From Catenaria anguillulae PL171 (Eukaryota > Blastocladiomycota > Blastocladiomycetes > Blastocladiales > Catenariaceae), in assembly GCA_002102555.1 (NCBI GenBank), contig MCFL01000045.1:62001-126000 (forward strand): 64,000 bases of DNA. The letters run 5' to 3'. Shown one piece after another: positions 45,250 through 57,132 of this stretch (position 1 is the first letter of the stretch; each line of letters begins with the position of its first letter). Under the pieces are notes generated by a model. The model saw nothing but the letters and a program-made list of their open reading frames with translations. It ran no database searches and was not told the DNA's origin. The position numbers and the translations under genes were made by a program.

Positions 45250-45877
45250 TGGGGAAGCTAGTCAAGCGGAAGGGAGGGCCGGTTGGGGTTGAGCAAGAGT
45301 GATCGTGACAAGCATGCAAGTTGCTGACGAGTCTGATTGTAACCGGACTCAGGAATGCAGTGGGAGATACGCTGCAAGGGCACAAACAGCATAGAGTTCC
45401 AGCCTGGTTGAGCTGGCTGACACCAGTGGGAGGCGGCATACATCTCTAGGCCGTGCTGCAGGCAGTGAGCGCCAAAACCCATTTTGGATGTGTGTGCGTC
45501 AGTTGCAGGTTGCAGCAACCCATCATAACAATCAAGGTCGCGTTTTCCTACTCGGGTGGGCATGGTACGGGTCACAACAGGAGCTGAGGAGAAAATGGCA
45601 GGTTCGCTATCATTCTGTATGCCATCGTTGTTGTTGCCAATGCTGGAGGTGTCTGAGTCGTCCTTGGGGTCGCTGTGCGCTGCAGAGCCCTGGAGCAGTT
45701 GCACATATGGACACAGGTGCAGCCACACACAGTCTGGTGCCTGATGCTCGCTTGTGATGCTCATTTGTAGCAGTTGTGTTCTGGTCTCTTCCTTCTTGCT
45801 TCCTCCTTTTTGAAGCTTGTGAGTTGGTTGTAGCCCACAATACATGCAGTCATGTAGCAAAAAAAAAAAAAAAAAAA
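45250..45877 (+). mobile_element. Short LINE/half-LINE remnant with inverted 5' piece and poly-A
   Basis: The 3' part (about 45740-45877) is on the plus strand and closely matches the 3' region of the first ORF1-only element. It ends in AATACATGCAGTCATGTAGC plus 19 A (45859-45877). The left part (about 45258-45560) encodes, on the minus strand, a piece resembling the LINE RNase H start (LDCYDGLLQPATDAHTSKMG compared with LDCWTDGSLRPATDVDNAAMG). The opposite orientations suggest a second twin-primed insertion, though the two halves may come from different elements. No target duplication was found. Confidence 0.55.
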
Positions 45878-45954
45878 CATATGTATCAACTTGACACTTG
45901 CACAAATAGAGAGCACTGCTAGTGATAGTTTTACATGAGCCAACAGCAAAGAGA

Positions 45955-47760
45955 TCATAATGGATTGTTAACCTTTGGCTCTGGACCAGGGGAAACAGTC
46001 TGGCGAATAAATGCGCCAGATGGTACAGGACTGCTTGATGGTAATGGGACAACATAAGGATGTGGAACTGGCTCAATGGAAGCCCGACGCCCAGAAAAGC
46101 GCCTGGGGCTGGGATGTGAAATTGGGAAAGAAGCATGAGAATGAGGTAACAGGGTGGGAGTACTTGGGGGAACAAAGTCAATTGGGTTCACATCATCCTC
46201 AAGCACTGGGTAGCAGGTATCTCCTTGTGGGATGGTTGACTTCACAAACTGGTACAGATCTTCATCCTGTCCATCCAAAGCAAAGTCAATTTCTGCAAGT
46301 GTGTGGGACTGGGCACCATATCCTTCTTGATCACCATCCACATTGTCCAACAAAGCAGCATCCTCGTCAGCAAGGAAACTGTTGTGATCGCTATCAGTAA
46401 AGACTGGCAGTGATCCGCGAAAGCGCCGACGATATCCTGCTTTGGATAAGACACGTTCCCACCATTGGGGCCTTCTGTGGCTTCCGAATTGGTCAAGTAA
46501 ATTGTCTGCAGCAGAGAGAGCAAAGAAACGTGTGCCTTGCAACGTGTGGACAAAGTCGCGGGCAATATCGGCGATGCCCAACGCGTCTCGCAGGGCAAAC
46601 TTGAACTTGAGCCGAGCGCAGCGCAGTCCATGTTGAGGGACGTAATCGGTTGGTGAAAAGGCTATCTCATGTGCCCATGCAGCAGCAGCCATCTCAACAC
46701 AAATGAGGAAGTCTTGCAAGGCGAGCGAGATGTTGTCGGTTGAATAGTCCCCCGCTAGATGCGTCATCAATACCCAGTTTGCAATAGGACGTGTCAGTGG
46801 ACACGAAAACAGGATACAAGACCGCGGGACGAAAAACGCGACATACATTCTTGGATAACCCTTGCATACACGAGAATCGATACGACGACGCCTTGCCAAA
46901 ACGAGAAAAAGAGCACGGCTTTGATACATAGAAACTTTGGCAAAGGCCTGGAGAATGGCAAGGCACGCAAAGAAATTGGTGAGCGTATGCTCTGGAAGCA
47001 TGTTGACTCGCAGACTCGTCCGGGTGTACCGAAAAGGGCGCAAGTCGTGCACGCAGGTCATAAAGAAGATGACCAAACAATACAAACTCCAAGAGACTGA
47101 GATGTTGTAGAGGATGGAGACCCAAACGTAGGCAGAGGTGAGGGAGATGAAGCCTTCTTGAAATGCATCGTTGCGCTTTAAAGCGAGTGTAAGTGCAGCA
47201 AAGATGGGCTTGAAGACGACGAATTGCAGAATGCCGCGCTTGATGGACAGGAATACTCGAGGATTTGCGACGTCCCAGCTCCGGGAGAAGAGGGAGACGG
47301 GAAACATGTGAGGAGTCGGTGCGCGGCCCAGTAGCAAGGAGTGAATGGCACGTTCACCGCCGAGGTACTCGACGAGTAAGTTGAAAAAGAGGTACAGGAC
47401 GAAAGCCTCATACAAGTCTCGAACCGCCTCGATGTATTCTGCAGCGTCCTTGTTGCGCAAGCTCATGAGAGACGAAATGGCGTAAATGGGAACCATCCAA
47501 AAGATTCGAAGGATTTGCCGCTGTACGTGCGGTCGTCGGTACGCGAGCAGGTGCCGGGTCATGGAGCGGAAGGAGATGAGACACGCCAGAACGGTGAAGA
47601 CGAGAGCGACATAGTAGGCCACGGCACCGATCTTTTCCCAACCTTGTCCACGTTCCGAGAAAGCAGTGAATGCGTTGGGGCCAATACCAAAATGTGCGCT
47701 ACCGCGGACGCTGGGAACGGTGTAACTGTCAGGTGTGTGCATGATGACTGATGACGGCAT
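45955..47760 (-). CDS. TMEM184/Ost-alpha-type (DUF300) membrane protein
   Basis: The model is complement(45955-46754, 46847-46947, 47030-47760), 543 residues. Introns 47029-46948 (GTACAC...CTCCAG) and 46846-46755 (GTATGT...ATCTAG) restore the family core: LRPFR joins PLPKFLCIKAVLFFSFWQG, and ARVIQE joins SGDYSTDNISLALQDF. Other signatures are RILRIFWMVPIYAISSLMSL and AVRDLYEAFVLYLFFNLLVE. About seven membrane segments end near residue 350. The C-terminal ~190 residues are acidic, then Pro/Ser-rich, likely cytosolic. Family members are multi-pass solute-transporter-like proteins of endosomal or vacuolar membranes; the substrate cannot be told. ATG 47760 is the first codon that fits; the frame extends upstream only from a TTG. 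It is the first intact host gene right of the transposon island. Confidence 0.88.
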   Translation of the reverse strand: MPSSVIMHTPDSYTVPSVRGSAHFGIGPNAFTAFSERGQGWEKIGAVAYYVALVFTVLACLISFRSMTRHLLAYRRPHVQRQILRIFWMVPIYAISSLMSLRNKDAAEYIEAVRDLYEAFVLYLFFNLLVEYLGGERAIHSLLLGRAPTPHMFPVSLFSRSWDVANPRVFLSIKRGILQFVVFKPIFAALTLALKRNDAFQEGFISLTSAYVWVSILYNISVSWSLYCLVIFFMTCVHDLRPFRYTRTSLRVNMLPEHTLTNFFACLAILQAFAKVSMYQSRALFLVLARRRRIDSRVCKGYPRMYVAFFVPRSCILFSCPLTRPIANWVLMTHLAGDYSTDNISLALQDFLICVEMAAAAWAHEIAFSPTDYVPQHGLRCARLKFKFALRDALGIADIARDFVHTLQGTRFFALSAADNLLDQFGSHRRPQWWERVLSKAGYRRRFRGSLPVFTDSDHNSFLADEDAALLDNVDGDQEGYGAQSHTLAEIDFALDGQDEDLYQFVKSTIPQGDTCYPVLEDDVNPIDFVPPSTPTLLPHSHASFPISHPSPRRFSGRRASIEPVPHPYVVPLPSSSPVPSGAFIRQTVSPGPEPKVNNPL

Positions 47761-48359
47761 TGGAGGATGTGATAAAAAAGGGCGCCGTGGGCGAGCTCGA
47801 GCAGTCAAAGCCTAGCGATAGCGAGTGGTTACCGAATGCACATAGTCCATTCCATTCATCGATATTGATTTGGGTGTTGCTGCAGTGAATTATCTATTTT
47901 TTGTCGCTCTGCTCATCTTACCCTACGCTCGCTGCGGCCGTGATCGGCACAGTGCGTCGTCATCCGTGATACGCATCACATGACACCAGGCGGGCGGATC
48001 CAAACACGGCGTGTCTTGAGTCAGTTGCGCTGACCATCCCATCCTTGCTGACTCAATCGACCATGACGGCCTTGTCAGGCCAGACACAGACACGAACCAC
48101 TTGAAATGGAAATTGAGTTGAATCATTCAACCAGCCATCGTCACTGATACCAACACCGGCACATTTGTCATTCCATGTATGTCCACCACGACCATGTTTC
48201 TACGCAACGCAATGCCACTTGCCGCCGGACACCGTCACCTCAAATGCCTGCACCGACCGTCCCACTCACCTCCTCCATTCTACCCGACTGCTGCACATCA
48301 TACAGAGCGTACTCTGACACAACGTCCAACCTCAACGACACACTCCACTTACCACTACC
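47761..48359. promoter_or_regulatory. Divergent intergenic region (TMEM184-like / eIF6)
   Basis: About 600 bp lie between two divergent start codons. It must hold both promoters. I see no clear TATA box. Short upstream ATGs at about 48175-48190 precede the eIF6 start and could sit in its leader. Confidence 0.4.
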
Positions 48360-49197
48360 ATGGCCGTCCGCGCGCAATTCGAAAACTCGGACGACATTGG
48401 CGTCTTTGCGCGCCTCACCAATTCGTATTGTCTCGTGTCCATTGGCGGATCGGAAAACTTCTACTCGGTCTTTGAGGCCGAACTCGGTGACGTCATCCCT
48501 GTTGTCCACACGTCCATTGCCGGCACTCGCATTGTCGGCCGCCTCACGGCTGGCAACCGCCACGGCCTTTTGGTTCCAAACACGTGCACGGATCAAGAGC
48601 TTCAACACTTGCGAAACTCGTTGCCAGATGCCGTGGCTGTTCAGCGCGCCGATGAGCGCTTGTCTGCCTTGGGCAACGTGATCGCCTGCAACGACTATGT
48701 TGCCCTCGTCCACCCAGACATTGACCGCGAAACAGAGGAGCTGATTGCCGATGTGCTCAAGGTTGAGGTGTTCCGCCACACGGTTGCCGACAATGTTCTC
48801 GTTGGCTCCTACGCCGTCATCTCCAACCAGGGAGGCATGGTTCATCCCCGCACATCAGTCCAAGATCTTGAAGAGCTCGCCTCTCTGTTGCAAGTCCCAC
48901 TTGTCGTACGTCCTTTTGTCATTCATCCATCCTCCCTCAAATCCTCATTACGCGGTCCAAGAATCTGACGAGTCCAGCGATGCTTGCCTGTTTTTTCTCT
49001 TATAGGCGGGTACCGTCAACCGCGGTTCCGATGTCCTCGGCGGTGGCTTGATTGTCAACGATTACTCTGCTTTTGTCGGCTATGCCACCACCGGTACCGA
49101 AATGTCTGTCATCGAGTCCATCTACAAGCTCCACGATGCAGGAAGCCAGGCCATCGTTACCGATATGCGTGACTCGCTCATTGATTCCATGATGTAA
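48360..49197 (+). CDS. TIF6: Translation initiation factor eIF6
   Basis: The model is join(48360-48905, 49006-49197), 245 residues, the usual length for eIF6. One 100-bp intron (GTACGT...TTATAG) falls between VPLV and AGTVNRG. Conserved blocks are [63 protein letters not shown] and [17 protein letters not shown]. The protein is the five-fold pseudo-symmetric factor that binds the 60S subunit at uL14, prevents premature joining with 40S and is needed for 60S maturation in the nucleolus and cytoplasm. It is convergent with the dynein intermediate chain, with stop codons under 180 bp apart. Confidence 0.97.
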
Positions 49198-49374
49198 AGG
49201 TACAAGTGGGCGCATTCTAGGTTGGCAGTGTGGATACGGGAAGAATGAGGAGAGTGATTTGAAAATTGTATGCATTTAATTCGTTTCTACATAAAATATC
49301 GACACATGGCCAGCACCGCACACAACCACCGTCAAAGGAACGAAACCGGGGCAAAACACGCATCAGATTTCATT

Positions 49375-51945
49375 TTACCACGCCGCGGCCGATCCATGTG
49401 CGGACCGCCGCTCATTCTCGAGCGCCTCCATCTCGACAAGTGCTTGCTGGAACTTGATCCAGTCATCGTCATGCGGCAAAAAGTGATCGGCGAGGTCATA
49501 CTGGTACACTTGTCCATCGGCACTACCCACAAGAAGACGCCGACCATCCTTGGAAAAGCTCACCTTGTTGAGTGCACGATGCGCCACGCGGATTCGTGAC
49601 ACGTACAATTCCGTGTCTTGGTTCAAATTCCACAAGTCCAAATGCCCAGATCCGTCGACCGAGGCAAACACGGCTGGGTGTACTGGGGACCACGCAACGT
49701 CAAACACGTAATCCCCCACGTCCAAAAAGGAAAACAGTGGGGCAACAGGCGCGTTCATGCTGGTTGACGATAAAGTGCCAGAAATGGGTACGGTTGTGGA
49801 GGTGCTGAGCGCGGTGGGCGCCGTCGCGGTTGCGGCTCCTGCCTTCCGGATCCGCCATAACTTGATTGTCCAATCCATGCTGCAAGTCAAAAAGAGGTCC
49901 GAGAAAGATCCTGCGTGATCTGAATGGAAAGCGAGAGCAGTGACGGGAGCCGAGTGACCGGCATAGTGATCAACGACTCCGGCCTTGGACGTGGCACGGT
50001 CGTAACGCGAGACGTGATATACGGTGCCGTGTTCAGTCCCAATCCACAAGGACGCCGTTTCATTGGGTGGCAGAGCAAAGCACGTGAGTCCGACTTCACC
50101 GGGGGCTGATGCCGCAACTGAGGGAAATGCGATAAGGTTGCTGCGTGAATTGGATGCCTCTCGGCTCATGAGCGCGAACGCGGGAGGAATGTTGAGCTCG
50201 AGAATTTCTTGAGGTTGTGCGAGCATATCGAGCTGCCACGTGCAGATGGTGCCGTCGGAAGCCGAGGTGAGAAGCTGGTGGGCGTGCTCGGTTCCGACGA
50301 GGGCACAGCAGGTCACTGGGTGCGTGTGGCCCGACGCAGACAAGGGCGTCTTGAGCACAGGGTTGCGCGACTTTGAGCGGGTATCCCACAGGGCCACTTG
50401 TCCCGAGTACGTTCCGCCAATGATAAGGTGTGGGTGAAAGTCGGAGAACCGAATGGTGCGAACCTCGGATTGGCATGTGAGGACGAATTCAGGACGTGTG
50501 GGCATGAGGAGGTTCCAAACGAGAACGAGACCATCCGACTCGGTCGTTGGGAGTACCGACTTGGTATACGCGGCAGCAAACAGCTCGGGAAACTATTTGC
50601 AAACGTGCTGAAATGAGTCTCGGTCTCTTATGAAAGCAGGACGGACAATACCAAGCCGAGACATACCCTTGGGTTCCAGCTGAGCGACGAAATTGTCCTT
50701 CCCTTGGTGAACTGGTCGTGATTAAAAGTCGTCACAAACTTGGCGGGAGCAAGATCCGTTTCACCTCTGGACATAATGAGCATAAAGGCTCCCAGTTAAC
50801 GCAATTGCAAAGAGATCAAGAGCAATGCAGAAACGGTAAGCTGAACGAACCCAGTTCTTTCGGAGTCAATGGTGTAGTCACGCAAAAAGTCAAACTGTTC
50901 GGCAACGGTCAACGCCTTTTCCATCAAGCGTGAGGAACTGTCAACAAAAGATGAGAACTCGGTTGACGAAATCAACTGGCGAATGTCATCCTCAGTCAGG
51001 GTTACGGGTGCTGGGGCAGAGGCTGTCTCTGCTTGGGCGAGATCCGCAATTTGCGAAGTGGAAGTTGCGGCCGCATTTGTGGAGGCAGAAGCGGCTCGCT
51101 CGCGACTGTGAAGGGGAAAGTCGTGATCGTCTTGGGTCTGAATTTCAATGTCGTCGGTTTGCATTTCCTTGGAATAAAGCACACGTTCCTGCGACGCGAA
51201 GCGATCCATGATTGCGTCGTAAGAATGGAATTGCTCACGAGACGACGTTCACAAGAGCATGGAGAGAAACGAACGACGGGAGGCAAGTCAAGGATTACAA
51301 TGTCGGAAGGTTGCAAAGAAAGGGACGGCCTGAGTAGGAGACAATGAAAAGAAGCAAAATTGTCAATTGCCAACGTGATGGTACGTGAGGCGAATGAGTA
51401 CCCGACGGTCGGGAGCTGAAATTGAAGGATGTAGACACGAACTTTGCTGGTGGTACAGATTGTACGCCATTGTCCAGTTGAGCAACGGTGGTCGCTTGAA
51501 TCAAGGGGGTGGCGCTAGTGGTTCCCAACGCATGAGCAGAGGCAGATGCCGACTCAGAAGCAGCAGACGCGGGGCGAATGGGCGAGGATGCAATGGACGA
51601 GAGCGGCGAGTGGTGAATGTGCGAGTGCTGCTGCTCCGAGGTGGTGGTTGACAGAGCGGGCGACCGTGACGAGGCCGACGCTGGGCGATCAAGGAGCGAG
51701 GAGACAAGCGCATCCAAATCAGGGCGTCGGGCAATTGGAGCAGAGACAGAGACGGAGCCAGAGCCAGGGGCGAAATCAATGGACGAGGAAGCCGTGCCCG
51801 TCGACAGGCCCGAGGGTGCGGTGGAGGTTGCCGAGGTGGCGACGGAGGCGGTCGAGGCAGTGCGGCGTTCCTCGCGGGCGCGGCGCAGCTCGGCGAGCTT
51901 TTGGCGCTTCTTTTCGAGCTCCTCGCGGCGGCGTTCCGTGTCCAT
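49375..51945 (-). CDS. Cytoplasmic dynein intermediate chain (WD40)
   Basis: The model is complement(49375-50592, 50667-50766, 50851-51233, 51385-51945), 753 residues. The N-terminus (RRREELEKKRQKLAELRRAR) is the helix that binds p150-glued in this family. A Ser/Ala-rich linker follows, then a TYSKE-type block (LYSKEMQTDDIEIQTQ) that is a conserved landmark. The C-terminal ~400 residues form a WD40 propeller: FHPHLIIGGTYSGQVALWD, HTHPVTCCALVG, DLFLTCSMDWTIKLW, YVFDVAWSPVHPAVFASVDG and GHLDLWNLNQDTE. The WNPR/FPELFAAAYTK junction fits the family WSSQYPELL block. The acceptor of the first intron (50 bp within a 151-bp intron region) is the weakest boundary. The protein scaffolds heavy chain and cargo adaptors in the cytoplasm. 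Confidence 0.93.
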
Positions 51946-52260
51946 TGTGAGTGTGGGGGTGTGGGCCTTGAGCGTTGCGTTTGCTTTGAGAGTCTTTGGG
52001 ATTCTTACGGTATCATGTACAGTATATCCACGGCCGTGACGGCCAATGACGATGACGATGGCGGTGCCGGCTGTGTGGGTCTGGTGGCGCCGGCACGTGA
52101 TTTGAGTCCTATGAGACTTTTTTTTTTTTTTTTTTTTTCAAAATCCAAGACCCAAAGCTTAATAAGGCCCACAATCGTCAGCACTCAGGAGAGACGGTGT
52201 TTACCATGATGGGCACACAATCGCAATCAATACATACCACGATCAAATAAGTTATCGGTC
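51946..52260. promoter_or_regulatory. Divergent intergenic region with a T tract
   Basis: 315 bp lie between the start codons of the dynein chain and the AtuA-family gene. It contains an uninterrupted T tract of about 22 (from about 52118). The tract may act as a nucleosome-depleting promoter element for either gene, or be a retroelement tail remnant; no duplication supports the latter. Confidence 0.45.
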
Positions 52261-54438
52261 ATGAATGACACGGCGGCAACCGACGTTTTCGGCACCATGA
52301 TGCTCGACAAGGCTCCCAGCGCTCAAGTCTCTATCGGATGCGCATCCGCCTTCTGGGGCGACTCGCCAGCAGCTGCCGCGCAACTGCTCTTGGGCCATGG
52401 CTCGCTCGACTTTTTGGCCCTTGACCTGCTCGCAGAGGTCACCATGGGCCTCCTCGCCAAGCGCAAGGCTGCCGGCAAGTCTGGCTTCATTGAGGAATTT
52501 GCCCAACGCGTCGTGGCGCCACTCTTGCCCGCTATCGCAAGCACTCGCACCAAAATCATCACCAACGCTGGCGGCCTCGACCCAATCGGGCTCAAGAATC
52601 TCATTGAGGATCTCATTCGCAAGGCCGACCTCAGCATCACTGTCGCAGCTGTGGTTGGCGACAATCTCATGGACAATCTCGCGTCCGGCAATCTAAGCCA
52701 CCTCAAGCCCTTTTCACCGACAAATGCCAAGGTCCAGGACGACAGTGACAGATTGCCCTCCCGCTTGCAAGACGTAACGGCTGCCAACGCGTACCTTGGA
52801 GCTTTCCCGATCGTCGCCGCCCTGGACGCGGGTGCTGACATTGTTGTCACTGGCCGTTGCGTGGACTCTGCGTTGGTCCTTAGCCCACTCATTCATCGCT
52901 TTGGGTGGTCCCCTCGCGATTTTGATCAGCTCGCGGCAGGTTCACTCATCGGACACATCCTCGAGTGTGGTACCCAGGCTACAGGTGGCAACTTTACCGA
53001 TGGGATGCGTTCCAGCAGCTCGTCTAGCGCCGGCTGGTCCAACATGGGCTATCCGATTGCACTGGTTTCCCCAAATGGTGATGCGCACATCACCAAACTG
53101 GCGAAAACGGGTGGATGCGTGACTCGGCTCACTGTTGGTGAGCAAATGTGCTACGAAGTGCTTGACCCCGCAAACTATCTCCTACCAGACGTTATCTTGG
53201 ACCTCACCAGCGTGACTCTGACTCAAGTGGACCACGACCTTGTTAAGGTCACTGGAGCACGTGGTCGCCCACCGCCGAATACTCTCAAAGTGTCTCTCAT
53301 TACGCATGGTCCTTACGTAGTTACGTCCGAGCTGTTTTTGGCCGGCTACGACTCACGGGGAAAGGCCCTTGCAACCGGAAATGCCATCATCCAGCGGGTC
53401 AACCGCTTACTCCCACGCATCGCGCAAATCAAAGAGCCGATTTCAGCTTATCGACTCGAGTGCTTGGGTGTTGACGCGGTCCTTGGACCTCATGCGCGTG
53501 CCTCAGACGATATCCCACATGAAGTTGTGCTGCGCATCACGGCCAGCCATCCAGATCGGCGTGCATTGGGTGTTCTTGCTATGGAGCTCGCACCAGTCCG
53601 TCCAGATTTGTTTTGGGGCATCTTTCATGACGATCGTATTGATTCAAGTTCATCATGTCATTTCATCTAGTCGGCTACCTCAATGGCTCCGGGTATCACT
53701 GGCGCAGGCTCTGGTCGCCCCATTCCCACTCGACAGCTTCGCCACATTTCAGCGCTGATCCCGAAGGATACTCTTGCTCCGGCCCAAGTGATTGTTGGTT
53801 GCAGTTCGCCAGTCAAGGTTGTCTTCCCAAGCACTTCAGTCTCCAATGCTGTGGTGCGAACCTCAATTCCATACGAACCCCCTGCGCTTTCGTCTTGGGA
53901 CGTGGTAGCTGTCCCCCTCATTTGTCTCGCAGTTGCTCGATCAGGTGCTTACGTCCTTGTTTTGTCAATTCTGCTGGATATGACCGTCTCTTACATTATG
54001 ACCCAATTCTTGTCTTTTTCCGTTCGCTCAACAGGTGATAAGGGCGACAACTGCAACATCGGTGTACTTGCTCGACGCTCCGAGTTTTACCCTTACTTGG
54101 TCCAGGCATTGACAGCAGACGTACGTCAAGGAATTGTTTCGCTGCAAGGAATGTCATTGTATACTGACCTCATTTCATACTCATACCATACATTCAAGGT
54201 CGTTGCATCCCATTTTGCACATTTACTTGAAGGCAACGTCACCCGCTACCTGCTTCCTGGGTCGTCAGCCCTCAATTTTGTTCTCACAACGTGCTTGGGT
54301 GGAGGCGGTTTGTCCTCGTTGCGCATCGACCGCCAAGGCAAGACGTACGGGTCTATTCTGGTTTCCACTTGCACCGTGCCTGTGGCTCGAAACCTTTTGC
54401 CCCTCTTGTCGTACCAACATCTTGTCAATAAGTTGTGA
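52261..54438 (+). CDS. AtuA-family protein (acyclic terpene utilisation AtuA-like)
   Basis: The model is join(52261-53595, 53671-53944, 54035-54120, 54199-54438), 644 residues. All introns keep phase. AtuA signatures are IGCASAFWGDS at the N-terminus, KIITNAGGLDP, AYLGAFPIVAALDAGADIVVTGR, AAGSLIGHILECGTQATGGN and MAPGITGAGSGRP. After the third exon junction come ARSGDKGDNCNIGVLARR and LNFVLTTCLGGGGLSSLRID. The first intron donor is GTCCGT, weaker than the rest, but joining there gives ELAP-SATSMAPGITG, as the family has. In Pseudomonas, AtuA belongs to a citronellol/geranyl-CoA catabolic cluster; the eukaryotic role is unknown. No partner gene of that pathway is nearby. Confidence 0.92.
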
Positions 54439-54595
54439 AGTTTTGTGTTTGCGTTTTGTCTTTTCGTTTCATCGGCTTTCGTTTACCACAAGTGGTGGGA
54501 CAGGTAATTGTCTGTCCCATGAATCCGTCGAGTCAGCGCTATTATATAGTGTGTGTATCTTTGTGCATGAACAATTCAATTGATTCCCAGAGGCT

Positions 54596-57132
54596 TTACA
54601 AGTCATCAAACATTCCTTTTGACGGCTTCGGCGCGGCTTTAGGGTCGGCAGCGGCAGCCACTGAACGCAAACTTCCGCTATTCGAAACGCCACGAACTGA
54701 GGCAGACGGTGCCGCGGACACGGGCACGGAACGGGTCGAGACACTTGGCGAATGCTGAGCGGGAGGGGGTGGTGGTGGGAACAGGGTAGCTTCTGCCGGT
54801 TGGTTCGCGGTCGCACCTACGGTCTTGCCAGCAGCAGATACTGATGCGTTCCCTTCCAAAACTGCGCGTGCAGCAGAGAGCACATTTTGAGTTTGATGGT
54901 GACGGGCAGCTCCGCGGGCACCACGTTTCGCAAGAGGCACAAATGCGTCATCGGGAAGGATAGGTGCAATGTTTGGAACGCCAGGCGCAGGGGCAACGGG
55001 AGGTGATCCTGGGTTCGATGACAACAAGCCTTGGCGGTCGGCCGACAAGGGTGTGTTGCCGATTTCGGCGACTTGGGTGCTACGTGAGGCCCGCGCTTGC
55101 TGCAAAAGGAGTCGCCCATCGGCACGATCACTGGACGCACTGTCACCCTCCTCTTCTGATGCAACATACGCCGTATCAAGCTTGAGGCATTTGAATAACC
55201 GCCCGTGGACGTTGAGCAATGTCATGGACGCCAACACGACCAGCGAAATCGGAACCCAATCGTTGAACCCTTCGCCCAACAATGGCACCAGGTTCACTGT
55301 GCCCATAACCTTGGAAAAGACCAAATTGTCTGCCTCGGCAAGATTGGCAAAGTTCCAACACATGGGGAAGGTGAATCGTGTCATTTGCGCCGCAAAGAAG
55401 AGAAGCGACGGGACCGCGGAATGGTGGCCAGGAGCGAGCTGATGTACGGAAAACACGCGCAGCGAAAGCAATGGGACAAAGGTACAGATGGTCATGTACC
55501 CGACCGCGGTGATGCAGGCTGCTTGCAAGACCGTGTACGAGTGAGTGCGAGTAAAGAGAGCGAGAACAGAGAGGCCCATGCTCATTGTCACCTCGCTCCA
55601 CACGAGAGCAAGCGACATGACGCCGCATACGATGGAAACAGCGCGCAGGGTCCACGCGCGGAGATATGTGAACCAAATGAATTCGGCACGTTGCTGCCAG
55701 GGCGGAACAAAGCGGCCAATGACGTGGAACCGGCCGTCCGAGTTGTCTTCGTTGTCCAAAATGTCCTGATAGTAGAGTGCCGACTTGACAAGGTGATCCC
55801 ATTTGCTGTTCGCGGACGCAATGAGTCGCCAAGTAATGAGCCTGAGAACCGATGCCTGCGGTGAGGTGATGACATGGGAGTTACGTACTACTTGCGGCGA
55901 TTGTACTCCAACGTGGCCATCTTCAAGCTCCGATGCAACTGCTGCAAGGCCTTGAGTGTGACAGAGCCGGGTTGTGGTCCAGACGGACTTGCGCCGTTGT
56001 TCCCACGGGAAAACCAGCTTGAAAAATTGAACGTGCTCGATGACGTCGGAACAGTGGCAGTACGATGCTCGGCTGGCAGTCGAATGAGGAGCTTATCGAC
56101 ATATGGCCGGACGTGGTCGGACACTGGCACAGTCCGGTCGAGTGCAGCGATTTCACGATAGATGCTTTCGAGCGAGCGGGTGGCGGCTTGTAAGTTGTCC
56201 CGGTATCGGACAGCACGATATTCGAGGATCGTGAGCGACCGCCGAACATCAGCGGCGAGCCATAGTTCGCGAGGGACATCCACGATGCCGTAGGACAGAC
56301 AAAGCACGAGTAAGATGAGACCATATGCGTTTGATAATGCCATGCCGATGGATTTGAGGGCAAGCCTGTCGTACAAATGGTTGGTCACGGTGAACAAAAA
56401 CGACATGCGAAACGAAAGATTCACGCCAAGGCCATACCAATTCGGCGGACCGTTGACTACAGTCACATAAGCAAGAGTTACCAGAGCAACGATTCCAATC
56501 GTTCCATAGTACCAAGCGTTGTATCGTAATGCTTTGCGCAATGACTGGAGTGCAGTGAAGCCACCAGAATCACAATAGGTTTGTAAAATCGGAATCGCAA
56601 ACCAGGTTATGAAGAATAGGGTCCAGTAGATGGACTGCCAGATGGTGCGCAAGTCGTCTGAGGACAAATAGAGGAGTGGCGGGATGCATTCTGATGCCGC
56701 TGCGGATGAAGATGCATGTTCGACGCATTGCCGGTATTTGCTCTGTGCCGGAGAGATGGGAGACAGGAAATCAGAGAAGAGTCAGTAAACTGAGCGAGTT
56801 CACACTCCCTGCCACAGAGAGAAACGAACCGATGTCAGGTCTAACGGCAGAAAGTACAGAATTGAAAAGGGCCCTGCCCATCCAAGGAACACAAAAAATC
56901 CAATGGCGGGAGGTGTTTCCTTTCTGTTTCCAAGCTGCAAAAGGGTCACCAAAGCAATCGACAGTACTGCCAACCAGCCAATGATAATCCATGCAGTTCC
57001 TGTTGTTGACGTGATGTCGATGGCCAGTGGTGGCGAAGTGGGCATTGTTGGTGGCGGTGGGGACGCGTTGCCTGGATCAAGCGGGACAGAGTCGTTCTGG
57101 AGCAGCAGATGGAGCGTCATCGTGAACTGCAT
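54596..57132 (-). CDS. LMBR1-family membrane protein, LMBRD2-like
   Basis: The model is complement(54596-55841, 55892-56742, 56830-57132), 799 residues. Introns 56829-56743 and 55891-55842 (50 bp; GTAGTA...TTCTCAG) keep phase. The N-terminal exon has a membrane segment, a second hydrophobic stretch and FSILYFLPLDLTS. Exon two starts SKYRQC and has LRTIWQSIYWTLFFITWFAI and YGLILLVLCLSYGIVDVPREL, the LMBRD2-type core, then a coiled-coil loop. Exon three continues with four to five membrane segments (SMGLSVLALFTRTHSY, LLFFAAQMTRFTFPMCWNF), ending in a disordered Pro/Ala/Ser tail. The family consists of ~9-TM proteins of plasma or endosomal membranes, linked in animals to receptor signalling. It is convergent with the AtuA gene (157 bp between stops). 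Confidence 0.88.

Noticed and set aside
45258-46181. Long minus-strand ORF of 307 residues overlapping the TMEM184-like gene end
   Set aside because: It runs through a poly-A tract (poly-Phe) and joins the TMEM184 exon in a wrong frame to a retroelement remnant; no coherent protein.
52118-52139. T tract as the tail of a retroelement
   Set aside because: No element body or duplication flanks it, and it sits in a 315-bp divergent promoter where such tracts are common.
55842-55891. Stop codon (TAG) in the LMBRD2-like gene as evidence of a pseudogene or two separate genes
   Set aside because: A 50-bp GT-AG intron (GTAGTA...TTCTCAG) removes it, keeps phase and joins the two family-matching halves.
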